64,000 nt of DNA. Source: Burkholderiaceae bacterium (GTDB lineage Bacteria > Pseudomonadota > Gammaproteobacteria > Burkholderiales > Burkholderiaceae_C). The notes under the pieces are model-generated. The model saw only the letters and a list, made by a program, of their open reading frames with translations. It did not search any database and was not told where the DNA came from. The stretch spans positions 124,001 through 188,000 of the forward strand of contig JACKLN010000008.1 of the NCBI GenBank assembly GCA_024235855.1. Direction: 5' to 3'. This document shows, piece by piece, positions 24,396 to 36,281 of the stretch; the first letter of the stretch is position 1, and every line of letters starts with the position of its first letter. The position numbers and the translations under genes are program-made.

Positions 24396-25802
24396 CTACA
24401 GATTCATGCCTTCCGCATCGTGTGCTGCCACGTCGATCTTTGCCTTGCCCGCGACGATGACCTCCCTGGCAGACTCGTCTCGCAACCAGCAATCCAGCAT
24501 GTCCGCCCACACTTGCATCAGGGCCCGCCTGGGTCCGGAAAGGCGCGCATGGTTGTAGGCGGCGGCGATCTGGTCCTTCTTCTGGTGGGCCAGACAGGCT
24601 TCGACCAACGCTTCGGGGAAGAGCGCATCGTTGAGTCGTGACGAGAACGTTCGGCGCAGATCGTGGACGGAGACCGGCAGAAATGGCGCCTGGTCCAGCT
24701 TTCGATCCGCATTGATCCGATCGACCGCCGCGGCGATCGTCCGGTTCAGCGTGGCATGGCTCAGTGGCTCGGCAGAGTCGTAGCGGCTCGGGTGCACGTA
24801 CTTGCTCGACGGAAAGCAGGTCCTGAGCGTTGTCAGGATGTCGAGCGCCTGCTCGGCGAGGTAGACCGTGTGCGGCTTGCCCGCCTTCATCCGTTCCGCC
24901 GGGATCGACCACTGCGCCCGCTCCCAGTCCACTTCCGACCAGGTGGCGCCGATGAACTCGCCCTTGCGAACACCTGTGAGGAGCATGAACCGGACAGCCA
25001 GCCGCAGCGTCGGCGCGGTACCGGTCTGCTCGAGTCCCTCGAGCAGGGCCTTGATCTCGTGGCGACTGAGGTTGCGCTCGCGGGGGACGAAGGTAGCGTA
25101 GGCCTTGCGTGCGAGCGCTTCGGCCGGGTTGACAACTTCGACGCCCTTTCCAGCGGCGAACCGGTAGACCTGCAAAACCAGTTCCCTCGCGTGCACGGCC
25201 GGGCCAGGCCCGCGTTCGCTCTTCACGCGATCGAGTAACTCACCCAGCGCTACTGGCTTGATCTCATCAAGGTTCAGCTTGCCGAACGGGCCCGCCAGGA
25301 TGCGGTTGTAGATCGATCGACGCAACGCCAGCGTGCTGTCGGCCAGCCGCTCGGCGCCGCTCTTGGCGTCGGACTTGAACTCGAAGTATCGCGTCGCCCA
25401 TCGTCCGAAGCTCATGGCTTCGGCGACCTCGCTGCGCTGCTCGACCTTGGCCCGTGCTGGCGAGCGCCCTGAACTGACATCGACGCGCGCCCGTGCCAGT
25501 AGCAGCCGCGCTTCCTCCAGAGTGACATCCATGCCGTAGGCCAGGTTGGAGCGCTGGACCTGGCGCGCCGCCGGCTCATGTCGACCGATGGTCAGGGTCT
25601 CGCGTCGGCCGCCGAACCGATAGTCGTAGCGGAAGGACCGGTTACCGCTGGGCGAGATGACGACGTAGAGGCCGTTGCCGCCGTCGCTGACTTTGTAGGC
25701 CCGCTCGCGGGGCGGCATGTCACGTAGCTTGGCGTCCGTCAAACCTTGACGCGCCTTCGCGCAGGCAGGCCCGCTGCGGGCCTGATCCACCGAGGTGTCC
25801 AT
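24396..25802 (-). CDS. int: Tyrosine integrase of the genomic island
   Basis: This P4-type integrase of 468 residues would insert and excise the island at the 3' end of guaA. The N-terminal arm-binding domain (DUF4102-like) is seen in LTDAKLRDMPPRERAYKVSD, GGNGLYVVISPSGNRSFRYDY and RRETLTIGRHE. A core-binding region is followed by the catalytic domain with LLTGVRKGEFIGATWSEVDW (Arg), SVHDLRRTFSSRL (His and Arg), LAHQKKDQIAAAYNHA (His and Tyr nucleophile). I chose ATG 25,802 (GGAG upstream) over 25,847. Its 5' end faces att and guaA, the usual arrangement. All catalytic residues are present, so it is probably active. Confidence 0.92.
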   Translation of the reverse strand: MDTSVDQARSGPACAKARQGLTDAKLRDMPPRERAYKVSDGGNGLYVVISPSGNRSFRYDYRFGGRRETLTIGRHEPAARQVQRSNLAYGMDVTLEEARLLLARARVDVSSGRSPARAKVEQRSEVAEAMSFGRWATRYFEFKSDAKSGAERLADSTLALRRSIYNRILAGPFGKLNLDEIKPVALGELLDRVKSERGPGPAVHARELVLQVYRFAAGKGVEVVNPAEALARKAYATFVPRERNLSRHEIKALLEGLEQTGTAPTLRLAVRFMLLTGVRKGEFIGATWSEVDWERAQWSIPAERMKAGKPHTVYLAEQALDILTTLRTCFPSSKYVHPSRYDSAEPLSHATLNRTIAAAVDRINADRKLDQAPFLPVSVHDLRRTFSSRLNDALFPEALVEACLAHQKKDQIAAAYNHARLSGPRRALMQVWADMLDCWLRDESAREVIVAGKAKIDVAAHDAEGMNL

Positions 25803-25839
25803 GAGATCTCCGATCCGTTGCATGTCGCAGGATCGCGTT

Positions 25840-25913
25840 ACCGTCATTGAGGCTGACGGTATCGCCGCAGGCCTGCCAGCGTAGGTGCTCGGATACCGTC
25901 AGATCAACCGTCA
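25840..25913. repeat. ACCGTCA heptamer cluster upstream of int (arm-type sites)
   Basis: ACCGTCA occurs directly at 25,840-25,846, 25,895-25,901 and 25,907-25,913, and inverted (TGACGGT) at 25,854-25,860. The inner pair extends to a perfect 10-base inverted repeat, TGACGGTATC (25,854-25,863) and GATACCGTCA (25,892-25,901). Located between int and the attachment site, these fit arm-type integrase or excisionase sites, and would also regulate int. Confidence 0.6.
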
Positions 25914-26028
25914 GGACGCCTGGGACAGCGCGGGACCGGCCGGGACGCGCATGGACGCTAAGTCCTTGTCCCCACTGCGAAATCGGATTGTTCTGGGATG
26001 ACCGGAAACACCGTGGGACGATGTTGGC

Positions 26029-27611
<1,583 letters not shown>

Positions 27612-27615
<4 letters not shown>

Positions 27616-28820
27616 GCGGGCTGGGCCGCGGCTCGGCGCCGGGCGGTGAAGAAGCGGATCGCGATGACGGCGGCCACCGCCTGCAGCAGCGCGCAGGCGA
27701 AGAACGGCAGGCCGATCAGCCAGTCGTCGGGCTGGCGGTGCGAGATCAGCACCAGCAGCGGCCCGGCCGTGGCCGGCGCCAGCACGGCCATCAGGCTGTT
27801 GACCGAGGCCACGGCGCCCATGACCTCGCCCTGGCGCTGGGCGTCGGCGGCGTTGGAAACGATGCTCTGCAGCGACGCCGCCGCGCCACCGCCGAGCAGC
27901 GTGCCGACGACGATGACGACGTACATCATCCAGCCTTCGGTGATGGCACCGAAGGCGGCGTAGGTGATCGCGCCCATGGCCAGGCCCCAGGCGGCCAGCC
28001 GGCGCGGAGAGAAGCGCTTGAGCAGGTGGCGCAGCAGCACACCCTGCACCAGGGCCGACATCAGCCCGACGACGAACAGCGACCAACCCACCTCGGCCGG
28101 CCCCCAGCCGAAGCGGAAGTGCGTGTACAGCACCCAGCTGGAATGCATCGTGAACTGCGCCAGCGTGGCCAGCGCGATGGCCGCGGCCAGCCAGCCGATG
28201 CCGGGGTTGCGTGCCAGCGTCTGCATCGCGGCCAGCGGGTGCGCACCGCGCCAGGTGAAGGGGCGACGGCGTTCCTTCGGCAGCGACTCCGGCAGCACGA
28301 AGTAGCCGTACAGGCCGTTGGCCACGGCCAGCGCACCGGCGGCGAAGAAGGGCAGACGCACGTCGATCGCGCCGAGCACGCCGCCCACGGCCGGGCCGAG
28401 GATGAAGCCGACGCCGAACATCGCCCCCACCAGGCCCATGCGGGCGGCCCTCTGCTCCGGCGTGGAGATGTCGGCCACGTAGGCGTTGGCGATGGCGGCA
28501 TTGGCCTGCATGGCACCGGCCACCACGCGCACGGCCACCAGCATCCACAGTGCGGTGGCCAGGCCGGTGACGAAGAAACTCAGCGCCAGCCCGGTGAAGC
28601 CCAACAGCAGCACCGGGCGGCGGCCGAAGCGGTCGGACAGCGCACCGAGCACCGGCGCGGCGACGAAGTTGGCCGCGCCGAAGGTGAAGGTCACGATGGC
28701 GAACCAGCGCGCCTGGGCGTCGGCGCCTTCGGTGAACTGGCCCACCATGTAGGGCAGCACCGGCACGATCAACCCGATCGCGATCATGTCGATCAGCACC
28801 GCGATCAGGATGAACGACAT
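27612..28820 (-). CDS. MFS efflux transporter (TCR/Tet-like)
   Basis: A 402-residue major facilitator protein with about 12 hydrophobic segments. It begins MSFILIAVLIDMIAIGLIVPVLPYMVG; the Asp in the first helix and the GALSDRFGRRPVLLLGF loop (motif A) and VADISTPEQRAARMGLVGAMFGVGFILGP (motif C) are like proton antiporters of the TCR/Tet family. The substrate is not predictable; it should not be called a tetracycline pump. It lies between guaB and guaA, overlapping guaA by four bases, so it might export a purine analogue or nucleoside, but this is only suggested by position. Confidence 0.88.
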
Positions 28821-28870
28821 GGCCGCCCGCCTTGCGGCTGGGCGGCCATCGACAGTGTCGAGGCTCAAGC

Positions 28871-30343
<1,473 letters not shown>

Positions 30344-30369
30344 GGGGAAAGCTCCAGACGCAAAGCGCG

Positions 30370-30375
30370 ATTATA
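30370..30375 (-). promoter_or_regulatory. guaB -10 element (TATAAT)
   Basis: A perfect TATAAT on the minus strand lies 27 bases before the guaB start, giving a short leader of about 20 bases. No good -35 hexamer lies 16-18 bases upstream, so an activator or an extended contact may be used. Confidence 0.55.
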
Positions 30376-30453
30376 CGGACCGTTACCACGCCCCCTGCGG
30401 CGCGTGACGCATTGCACGCGAAGCACCCGGTCGCCGCGGCCTACACTTGCGGG

Positions 30454-30951
30454 ATGACGCTGCGCCCCGCCCTGACCGCGCTCACTGCCGCCCTGGTTCT
30501 GACCCTGCTGACCGGGCCTGCCATGGCCCAGTGGAAGTGGAAGGACGCCAACGGGCGCATCACCGTCAGCGATCTTCCGCCGCCGCGCGACGTGCCGCCG
30601 CAGAACATCCTGCAGCGGCCCGAGCCGACCGCGGCACGTGCACCGGCCGTCTCGCCCGCCGCTTCCGCGGCTTCGGCCCCGGCGGTGGCGCCGCGCGTGG
30701 ACCGCGAACTGCAGGCCCGCAAGGACGCCGCCGCGCAGGAGCAGGCCGCCAAGGAAAAGGCCGAGGCCGCCAAGCTGGCCGAACAGCGCGCCGAGAACTG
30801 CCGCAATGCCCGCGCGCACCTGGCGGCGCTGGATTCCGGCCAGCGCATCGCGCGCTACAACGAGAAGGGCGAGCGCGAGATCCTGGACGACCGCCAGCGC
30901 GCCGCGGAGACGCGCCGCGCAAGGGAGGTCATCGCGTCGGACTGCCGCTGA
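30454..30951 (+). CDS. DUF4124-domain exported protein
   Basis: This 165-residue protein has a signal peptide (LTALTAALVLTLLTGPAMAQ, cleavage after AMA-Q). Just after it comes WKWKDANGRITVSDLPPPRD, the DUF4124 motif (a short W-x-D-x-x-G...Y/S-D-x-P-P domain of periplasmic proteins, function unknown). An Ala/Pro linker, a helical charged region (about 75-125) and a conserved-looking C-terminus with two Cys (NCRNARAHLAALDSG, then SDCR at the end) follow. ATG 30,454 is chosen because it opens the signal peptide. Its last 23 bases overlap rnfH on the other strand. Confidence 0.85.
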   Translation: MTLRPALTALTAALVLTLLTGPAMAQWKWKDANGRITVSDLPPPRDVPPQNILQRPEPTAARAPAVSPAASAASAPAVAPRVDRELQARKDAAAQEQAAKEKAEAAKLAEQRAENCRNARAHLAALDSGQRIARYNEKGEREILDDRQRAAETRRAREVIASDCR

Positions 30952-31255
30952 CGGCAGCGCTGGTGCCTGCCTTGCCGCACTTGCGGTAGCGCTGCCGGCG
31001 CGCTTCCTTGGGGTCGACGGTCAGCGGCCGGTAGATCTGTACCTGGTCCTGGTCGCGCAGCACCTGCTGCAACGGGCAGGCCTTGAACCAGACGCCCACG
31101 TCCACCGTCGCCAGGTCCAGGCCATGGCGCGCCAGCACCCCGCTGCGCTGCAGCGCGTCCTGCACCGTGGCGCCCTCGTCGAGTTCCAGCGTCGTCATGT
31201 CGACCCGGTCCGATGGACCCGGCGTCGGGCAGAACACGACCTCAACGCGGACCAT
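30929..31255 (-). CDS. rnfH: RnfH/UPF0125 family protein
   Basis: A 108-residue ubiquitin-like beta-grasp protein. It begins VRVEVVFCPTPGPSDRVDM; the core has LDEGATVQDALQRSG and a DQVQIYRPLTVDPKEARRQRY end, the family signature. It is the usual partner of ratA (the RatAB pair in older naming); function is not firmly known. Its start overlaps the end of ratA by 14 bases, so the two are translated together. Its 3' end overlaps the DUF4124 gene in convergent orientation. Confidence 0.9.
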   Translation of the reverse strand: MVRVEVVFCPTPGPSDRVDMTTLELDEGATVQDALQRSGVLARHGLDLATVDVGVWFKACPLQQVLRDQDQVQIYRPLTVDPKEARRQRYRKCGKAGTSAAVSGSPTR

Positions 31256-31694
31256 GCACCTGCTCGGCCCGCTGCACGAAGCTGTCGACGAAGGTGTTGG
31301 CCACGCGGTCGAACACCGGGCTGACCACCGCCTCCAGCGCCGGGCTGGCGAAGGCGTAGCGCAGGTCGAACTCGATCTTGCAGGCCTCGGCCTCGCTGCC
31401 GGGCCGGCCCAGCGGGTGGAACAGCCAGGTGCCGTCGAGCAGCGAGAACGGGCCGTCGACGAGCTGCACTTCCACCGAACGGCCCGGCACCTGCACGTTG
31501 CGGGTGGTGAAGGCGTGGCGCACCCCCATGTAGTGCAGGCCGATGCGCGCGGTCATGCCGTCGTCGTGCTGTTCCAGCACCTCGGCGCGGTCGCACCAGG
31601 GCAGGAAGTCCGGGTAGCGGTCGACACCGGTCACCAGGTCGTACATCTCCTGTGGCGTGTACCAGAGCAGGACCGACTTCTTCACGTGCTTCAC
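31242..31694 (-). CDS. ratA: RatA-type START/polyketide-cyclase-like protein
   Basis: A 150-residue protein of the SRPBCC (START-like) fold, related to E. coli RatA, which is reported to bind 50S subunits, and to eukaryotic Coq10, which binds ubiquinone. The sequence is KHVKKSVLLWYTPQEMYDLV, VDRYPDFLPWCDRAEVLEQ, then LVDGPFSLLDGTWLFHPLG, matching the family. I chose GTG 31,694 because VKHVKKS aligns with the normal N-terminus; longer frames overlap the smpB leader. smpB starts 28 bases away in the opposite direction, a common order in betaproteobacteria. Confidence 0.9.
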   Translation of the reverse strand: MKHVKKSVLLWYTPQEMYDLVTGVDRYPDFLPWCDRAEVLEQHDDGMTARIGLHYMGVRHAFTTRNVQVPGRSVEVQLVDGPFSLLDGTWLFHPLGRPGSEAEACKIEFDLRYAFASPALEAVVSPVFDRVANTFVDSFVQRAEQVHGPR

Positions 31695-31722
31695 AATCGC
31701 GGATTCTAGTTTTCCCCTGCCC

Positions 31723-32181
31723 ATGCCCCCGATCGCCGAAAACCGCCGCGCCCGCCACGAGTACCACATCGACGAGAAGTTCGAGGCGGGCGTGGTGCTG
31801 CAGGGCTGGGAGGTCAAGGCCATCCGCGCCGGCCAGGTGCAGCTGACCGACGGCTACGTGGTCATCCGCGACGGCGAGCTCTACCTGATCGGCCTGCGCA
31901 TCAATGCGCTGCGCACCGCGTCCACCCACGTGCACCCGGAGCCGGACCGCACGAAGAAGCTGCTGATGCACAAGGACGAGATCCGGCGGCTGATCGGCAA
32001 GGTGGAGCAGAAGGGCTTCACCCTGGTGCCGCTGGACCTGCACTACAAGGGCGGCCGCGTGAAGGCCGAGATCGCGCTGGCCAAGGGCAAGGCCCAGCAC
32101 GACAAGCGCGAGAGCGAGCGCGAGAAGGACTGGCAACGCGAGAAGGGCCGCCTGATGCGGCACAAGATCTCGACCAAGTGA
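31723..32181 (+). CDS. smpB: SsrA-binding protein SmpB
   Basis: A 152-residue partner of tmRNA in ribosome rescue. ATG 31,723 gives the normal N-terminus PPIAENRRARHEYHIDEKFE; GVVLQGWEVKAIRAGQVQL, HEPD-like VHPEPDRTKKLLMHKDEI and a basic C-terminal tail, KDWQREKGRLMRHKISTK, are typical. It is divergent from ratA and converges with the MetC-like gene. No ssrA gene was seen in the window. Confidence 0.96.
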   Translation: MPPIAENRRARHEYHIDEKFEAGVVLQGWEVKAIRAGQVQLTDGYVVIRDGELYLIGLRINALRTASTHVHPEPDRTKKLLMHKDEIRRLIGKVEQKGFTLVPLDLHYKGGRVKAEIALAKGKAQHDKRESEREKDWQREKGRLMRHKISTK

Positions 32182-32205
32182 CGCGTCACCGGCCGTGGCT
32201 GGCGA

Positions 32206-33381
32206 TCAACCCAGACCGGCGACCGCCTGTGCCAGGTCGGCGCGCAGGGCTTCTTCCTCTTCGAGCCCGATCGAGAACCGCACCAGCGTGCCGTCGTACG
32301 GCACCGGGTTGCGCATGGCCTTCAGGTCGTAGGGCACGACCAGGCTCACCGGCCCGCCCCAGGAGTAGCCCAGCTTGAACAGCCGCAGGGCGTCGCAGAA
32401 GGCATCCACCTGCGCCGGCGTGTAGCGCGCATCGAAGACCACCGAGAACAGCCCGGCCGCGGCCGTGCACAGGCTGCGCCAGTGCTCGTGGCCCGGCGAC
32501 CCCTCCAAGGCCGGATGCAGCACGCGCGCGATCTCCGGCCTCTGCTGCAGCCAGGCGGCCAGCGCGCGCGCCGTGCGGTCGTGCGCGTGGTAGCGCAGCG
32601 CGATGCTGGGCAGCGAACGCAGCACCAGCTCCGCGTCGTTGGCCGCCACGCCCAGGCCCAGGCGCATGTGGGCCAGCTTGATCTTCAGGTGCAGCGCCTC
32701 GTCGCGCGTGGTGACCGAACCCATCAGCACGTCGCCGCCGCCGGAGGGGAACTTGGTCAGCGCCTGCATCACGACGTCGCAGCCCAGGCCCTGGCCGAGG
32801 TCGAAGCCGTCGAAGGCGACGCCCGCGCCCCACGTGTTGTCCAGCGCCGTGCGCACGCCACGCGCCCGGGCCACCGCCACCAGCCCGCGCAGGTCGGGGA
32901 ACTCCATCGTCACCGACCCCGGTGCCTCGAGCCAGACCAGCTTCGTGGCCGGGCCGATCATCGCGTCAAGACCCGCGGCATCCAGCGGGTCGTAGAAGCG
33001 GTGCGTGATGCCCCAGCCGGCCAGTTGCTGCACCGCGAAATCCTTGCCGGGGCCGTAGGCGTTGGCCGGGATCAGCACCTCGTCGCCCTGCTGCAGCAGC
33101 GCCATGTCCACCAGCGCGATGGCCGCCAGGCCGCTCGGGGCCAGCACACACTGCAGGCCGTGCTCCAGGTGCGCGATGCGCTCCTCCAGCGTGAACGTGG
33201 TTGGCGTGCCGTGCAGGCCGTAGGTGTAGCCGTGCTTGTGCTTCCAGTCGCGTGCGCGCATCGTGGCCACGTCGGGGAAGATCACAGTCGAAGCCTTGAA
33301 GACCCCCGCCTGTGGGGCGTCGAAGCCGGCCGGCGGCTGGTAGGGGTGGTGGATCAGCGTGGTCGGATCGTGGGCGGCCAT
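32206..33381 (-). CDS. metC: Cystathionine beta-lyase-like PLP enzyme
   Basis: A 391-residue PLP enzyme of the trans-sulfuration family. YTYGLHGTPTTFTLEERIA (Tyr and Gly contacting phosphate), SGLAAIALVDMALLQQGD, ALDNTWGAGVAFDGF (Asp binding PLP) and QALTKFPSGGGDVLMG (Lys that forms the aldimine) are all present. The lyase type, rather than synthase or gamma-lyase, is suggested by the MetC-like N-terminus; the substrate should be checked. It lies 20 bases after rimO on the same strand and may be co-transcribed. Confidence 0.85.
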   Translation of the reverse strand: MAAHDPTTLIHHPYQPPAGFDAPQAGVFKASTVIFPDVATMRARDWKHKHGYTYGLHGTPTTFTLEERIAHLEHGLQCVLAPSGLAAIALVDMALLQQGDEVLIPANAYGPGKDFAVQQLAGWGITHRFYDPLDAAGLDAMIGPATKLVWLEAPGSVTMEFPDLRGLVAVARARGVRTALDNTWGAGVAFDGFDLGQGLGCDVVMQALTKFPSGGGDVLMGSVTTRDEALHLKIKLAHMRLGLGVAANDAELVLRSLPSIALRYHAHDRTARALAAWLQQRPEIARVLHPALEGSPGHEHWRSLCTAAAGLFSVVFDARYTPAQVDAFCDALRLFKLGYSWGGPVSLVVPYDLKAMRNPVPYDGTLVRFSIGLEEEEALRADLAQAVAGLG

Positions 33382-33401
33382 GGCGTCTTGCGAACCTGCG
33401 G

Positions 33402-34778
33402 TCAGAACGGCACGCCGACGAGGTCATGCCCCTCGGCGGCCACGATGCGGGCGCGCGTGAACTCGCCCACCTTCAGCGTCTTCGATGCCTTCTCCGGCGG
33501 CAACAGGCGCACCGTGCCGTCGATCTCCGGCGCATCGGCATAGCTGCGGCCGACACCGCCGCGGCGGCCCAGGGCCGGCGCGCTGTCCACCAGCACCTGC
33601 ATCTCGGCGCCGATACGCTGCTGCAGCTTGGCCGCGGACACCTCCTCGGCCACGGCCATGAAGCGCGCGCGGCGCGCCTCGCGCTCCTGGGCCGGCAGCG
33701 CACCCGGCAGGTCGTTGGCTGTGGCACCTTCCACGGGCGAATACGCGAAGCAGCCGGCGCGGTCGATGCGCGCCTCGCGCAGAAAGTCCAGCAGGTGCTC
33801 GAACTCGGCCTCGGTCTCGCCCGGGAAGCCGGCGATGAAGGTCGAACGCACGACGATCTGCGGGCAGATCTCGCGCCAGCGCTGCAGCCGCTCGAGGTTG
33901 CGCTCGCCGCTGGCCGGGCGCTTCATGCGCCGGAGCACGTCGGGGTGGGCATGCTGGAACGGCACGTCCAAATAGGGCAGGATGCGGCCGCCGGCCATCA
34001 GCGGCAGGATCTCGTCGACGTGCGGGTACGGATAGACGTAGTGCAGCCGCACCCAGGCACTGTGCGCCTCGGCCATGTCGCCGAGCCGCTCGCAGAGGTC
34101 GAACAGGCGCGTCTTCACCGGCTTGCCGTCCCAGAAGCCGGTGCGGTACTTCAGGTCCACGCCGTAGGCCGAGGTGTCCTGGCTGACGACCAGCAGTTCC
34201 TTGACGCCGGACTCGAACAAGGCGCGCGCCTCGCCGAGCACGTCGCCCACGGGCCGCGAGACGAGGTCGCCACGCATGCTGGGAATGATGCAGAAGGTGC
34301 AGCGGTGGTTGCAGCCCTCGCTGATCTTCAGGTAGGCGTAGTGCTTGGGTGTGAGCTTGATGCCGGCAGCCGGGACCAGGTCCACGAACGGGTCGTGCGG
34401 CTTGGGCACGTGGCGGTGCACCGCATCCATCACCTCCTGCGTGGCATGCGGCCCGGTGACGGCCAGCACCTTGGGGTGCACCTGCTGCACCAGGGTGCCT
34501 GCGCCCTCCCCGCCATCCGTCGCGGGCTTGGCGCCCAGGCAGCCGGTGACGATGACCTTGCCGTTGGCGGCCAGGGCCTCGCCGATGGTGTCCAGGCTTT
34601 CCTGCACCGCGGCGTCGATGAAGCCGCAGGTGTTGACGATGACGAGGTCGGCGCCCTCGTAGGTCTTGCTGGTGCGGTAGCCCTCGGCGGCGAGCTGGGT
34701 GAGGATGAGCTCGGAATCGGTCAGCGCCTTGGGGCAGCCGAGCGAGACGAAGCCGACGGTGGGCGCGGTTTCAGGCAT
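33402..34778 (-). CDS. rimO: Ribosomal protein S12 methylthiotransferase
   Basis: A 458-residue radical-SAM enzyme that adds a methylthio group to Asp of ribosomal protein S12. The N-terminal UPF0004 domain has VGFVSLGCPKALTDSE, VIVNTCGFIDAA and VTGCLGAK (three cluster Cys). The radical-SAM motif is EGCNHRCTFCIIPSMRGD (CxxxCxxC). A C-terminal TRAM domain ends VAAEGHDLVGVPF. The KALTDSE and PSMRG forms separate RimO from MiaB. It lies 60 bases downstream of phaR on the same strand. Confidence 0.96.
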   Translation of the reverse strand: MPETAPTVGFVSLGCPKALTDSELILTQLAAEGYRTSKTYEGADLVIVNTCGFIDAAVQESLDTIGEALAANGKVIVTGCLGAKPATDGGEGAGTLVQQVHPKVLAVTGPHATQEVMDAVHRHVPKPHDPFVDLVPAAGIKLTPKHYAYLKISEGCNHRCTFCIIPSMRGDLVSRPVGDVLGEARALFESGVKELLVVSQDTSAYGVDLKYRTGFWDGKPVKTRLFDLCERLGDMAEAHSAWVRLHYVYPYPHVDEILPLMAGGRILPYLDVPFQHAHPDVLRRMKRPASGERNLERLQRWREICPQIVVRSTFIAGFPGETEAEFEHLLDFLREARIDRAGCFAYSPVEGATANDLPGALPAQEREARRARFMAVAEEVSAAKLQQRIGAEMQVLVDSAPALGRRGGVGRSYADAPEIDGTVRLLPPEKASKTLKVGEFTRARIVAAEGHDLVGVPF

Positions 34779-34838
34779 CGCGCGATTTTCACCCAGCCCG
34801 GCACTGGTGCCGGCGGCAGGGGCACCTGCGCCGCAGGT

Positions 34839-35342
34839 TCAGCGCTTGGGCGGGAAGCCGGGGAACACCGCGCCGGCCTGCGTCATCTGTTCCTGCATCT
34901 TGTCGAACATGGCGCGCGACTGCTCCAGGTAGCTGCCCATCAGGTTCTGCATCAGCGGCGCCTGGCCGCTGACCAACTGCTTCTGCATCTCGGCAAAGGC
35001 CTGCAGGTTGCGCTCGAGCATGCTGCCCATGGCCCCCTGCATCGTGTGGCCGTAGAAGCGGATGATGTTGGCCAGCATGGACGTGCTGAACATCGGCACG
35101 CCACCGGACTCCTCTTCCAGGATGATCTGCAGCAGGATGCTGCGCGTCAGATCCTCGGCCGTTTTGGCGTCGCGGACCTCGAAGTCCTCGCCGGCCAGCA
35201 CCATGCGCTTGACGTCGGCCAGCGTGATGTAGCTGCTGCTGCGGGTGTCGTAGAGCCGACGGTTGGGGTACTTCTTGAGGACGCGCGGCCCCTGTGCGGC
35301 CGCCTCGTCGGGCTTGGACGAAGCGTGTCGGGGCGACGGCAT
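34839..35342 (-). CDS. phaR: Polyhydroxyalkanoate synthesis regulator PhaR
   Basis: A 167-residue DNA-binding repressor of phasin and PHB genes that also senses PHB granules. The PHB accumulation regulator domain is RVLKKYPNRRLYDTRSSSYI then TLADVKRMVLAGEDFEVRD. The rest is helical with repeated Met/Gln (ERNLQAFAEMQKQL). ATG 35,342 is used; an upstream start would reach into the intergenic gap. Presence of phaR indicates that the organism makes PHB. Confidence 0.95.
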   Translation of the reverse strand: MPSPRHASSKPDEAAAQGPRVLKKYPNRRLYDTRSSSYITLADVKRMVLAGEDFEVRDAKTAEDLTRSILLQIILEEESGGVPMFSTSMLANIIRFYGHTMQGAMGSMLERNLQAFAEMQKQLVSGQAPLMQNLMGSYLEQSRAMFDKMQEQMTQAGAVFPGFPPKR

Positions 35343-35381
35343 GCGCGGATCTCCTGCGGGCTGGACGTGGAACAACCCATT

Positions 35382-36281
35382 CTAGAAGGCGGTCTCGCCT
35401 GGCCCGCGGAGGGTTTCCCCCCGAGGATCGGCGGCAAACGCCTCGATCGCCTGCGTGCACGGGCCAGGCCGACCCAGGCTGTCGTTGAGTTCGCCGTGCC
35501 CCAGCGGCAGCGCCAGCACGGCGGCCGACCCGCCGCAGGCGCGCGCGCGCTGGGCGAACCCCTGCGCCGCGCGTTGCGCATCGTCGCGCGCGGCAGCATG
35601 CACCAGCAGCACCGGCGTGACCGGCGGGCCGTCCAGCACCCGCGTGGCCGACACGGCGGCCCAGCAGGCGGGGTCGGGGCCGAAGACCGGGTCGTAGAAG
35701 CGGTAATGCGGGCGCTGCATCACCTCCACCATGTCCAGCGCCGCAGTGTCGACCACCACGGTGCCACGCCAGGGCACGGCGCCGGCCGCTGCCACGCGCG
35801 CGGGCGACGCCACCAGCAGCGCCGCCAGCTGAGCGCCGGCGGAGTGGCCGACCAGCATCAACCGGGACGGGTCCAGCGCCAGGGGCTGGGCCCGCAGCTG
35901 CAGGAAGGCGATGGCCTGTGCGAGGTCTTCACACTGCGCCAGCACGTCCACCTCGGGCCAGAGGCGGTAGTTCATCGCCACAAAGGCCCAACCCCGGCTC
36001 GACCAGTGCGCCGGCTTGTGGTCCAGCAGGCGCGGCAGCGCCTTGTCGCCCTGGCGCCAGCCACCGCCGTGCACGTACAGGATCAGCGGCAACGGGCCAA
36101 GGAACGCGCCGTGCGGTCGGTACAGGTCCAGGCGCTGGCGCGGGTGCTCGCCGTAGGCCAGGTCGCGCTGGCAGTCCGTACCCGGCTGCGGTGGCGGGTC
36201 GCCGCCCCGATCGCCCCACGCTCGCCGCCCGTCGGCGCCGCGCCGCGCGCGCGCCAGGCGCCAGAGCAGGCCGGTGTTCAC
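35382..36281 (-). CDS. Alpha/beta hydrolase (esterase/lipase, HSL-like)
   Basis: A 299-residue hydrolase. The oxyanion-hole motif LILYVHGGGWRQGDKA (HGGGW), the nucleophile elbow LMLVGHSAGAQLAALL (GHSAG) and a C-terminal His (LPLGHGELNDS) are visible, as in hormone-sensitive-lipase-type carboxylesterases. The start is GTG 36,281, overlapping the stop of the propeller gene (GTGA), so translation is coupled. It is the last gene of the megasynthase locus. It may cleave an ester or thioester of the product, but this is inferred from position. Confidence 0.85.
   Translation of the reverse strand: MNTGLLWRLARARRGADGRRAWGDRGGDPPPQPGTDCQRDLAYGEHPRQRLDLYRPHGAFLGPLPLILYVHGGGWRQGDKALPRLLDHKPAHWSSRGWAFVAMNYRLWPEVDVLAQCEDLAQAIAFLQLRAQPLALDPSRLMLVGHSAGAQLAALLVASPARVAAAGAVPWRGTVVVDTAALDMVEVMQRPHYRFYDPVFGPDPACWAAVSATRVLDGPPVTPVLLVHAAARDDAQRAAQGFAQRARACGGSAAVLALPLGHGELNDSLGRPGPCTQAIEAFAADPRGETLRGPGETAF

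Noticed and set aside
27616..28548. N-terminal extension of guaA to 839 codons
   Set aside because: The extension is the wrong phase of the MFS gene; MNHDRILILDFGSQ at 27,615 is the standard GuaA start.
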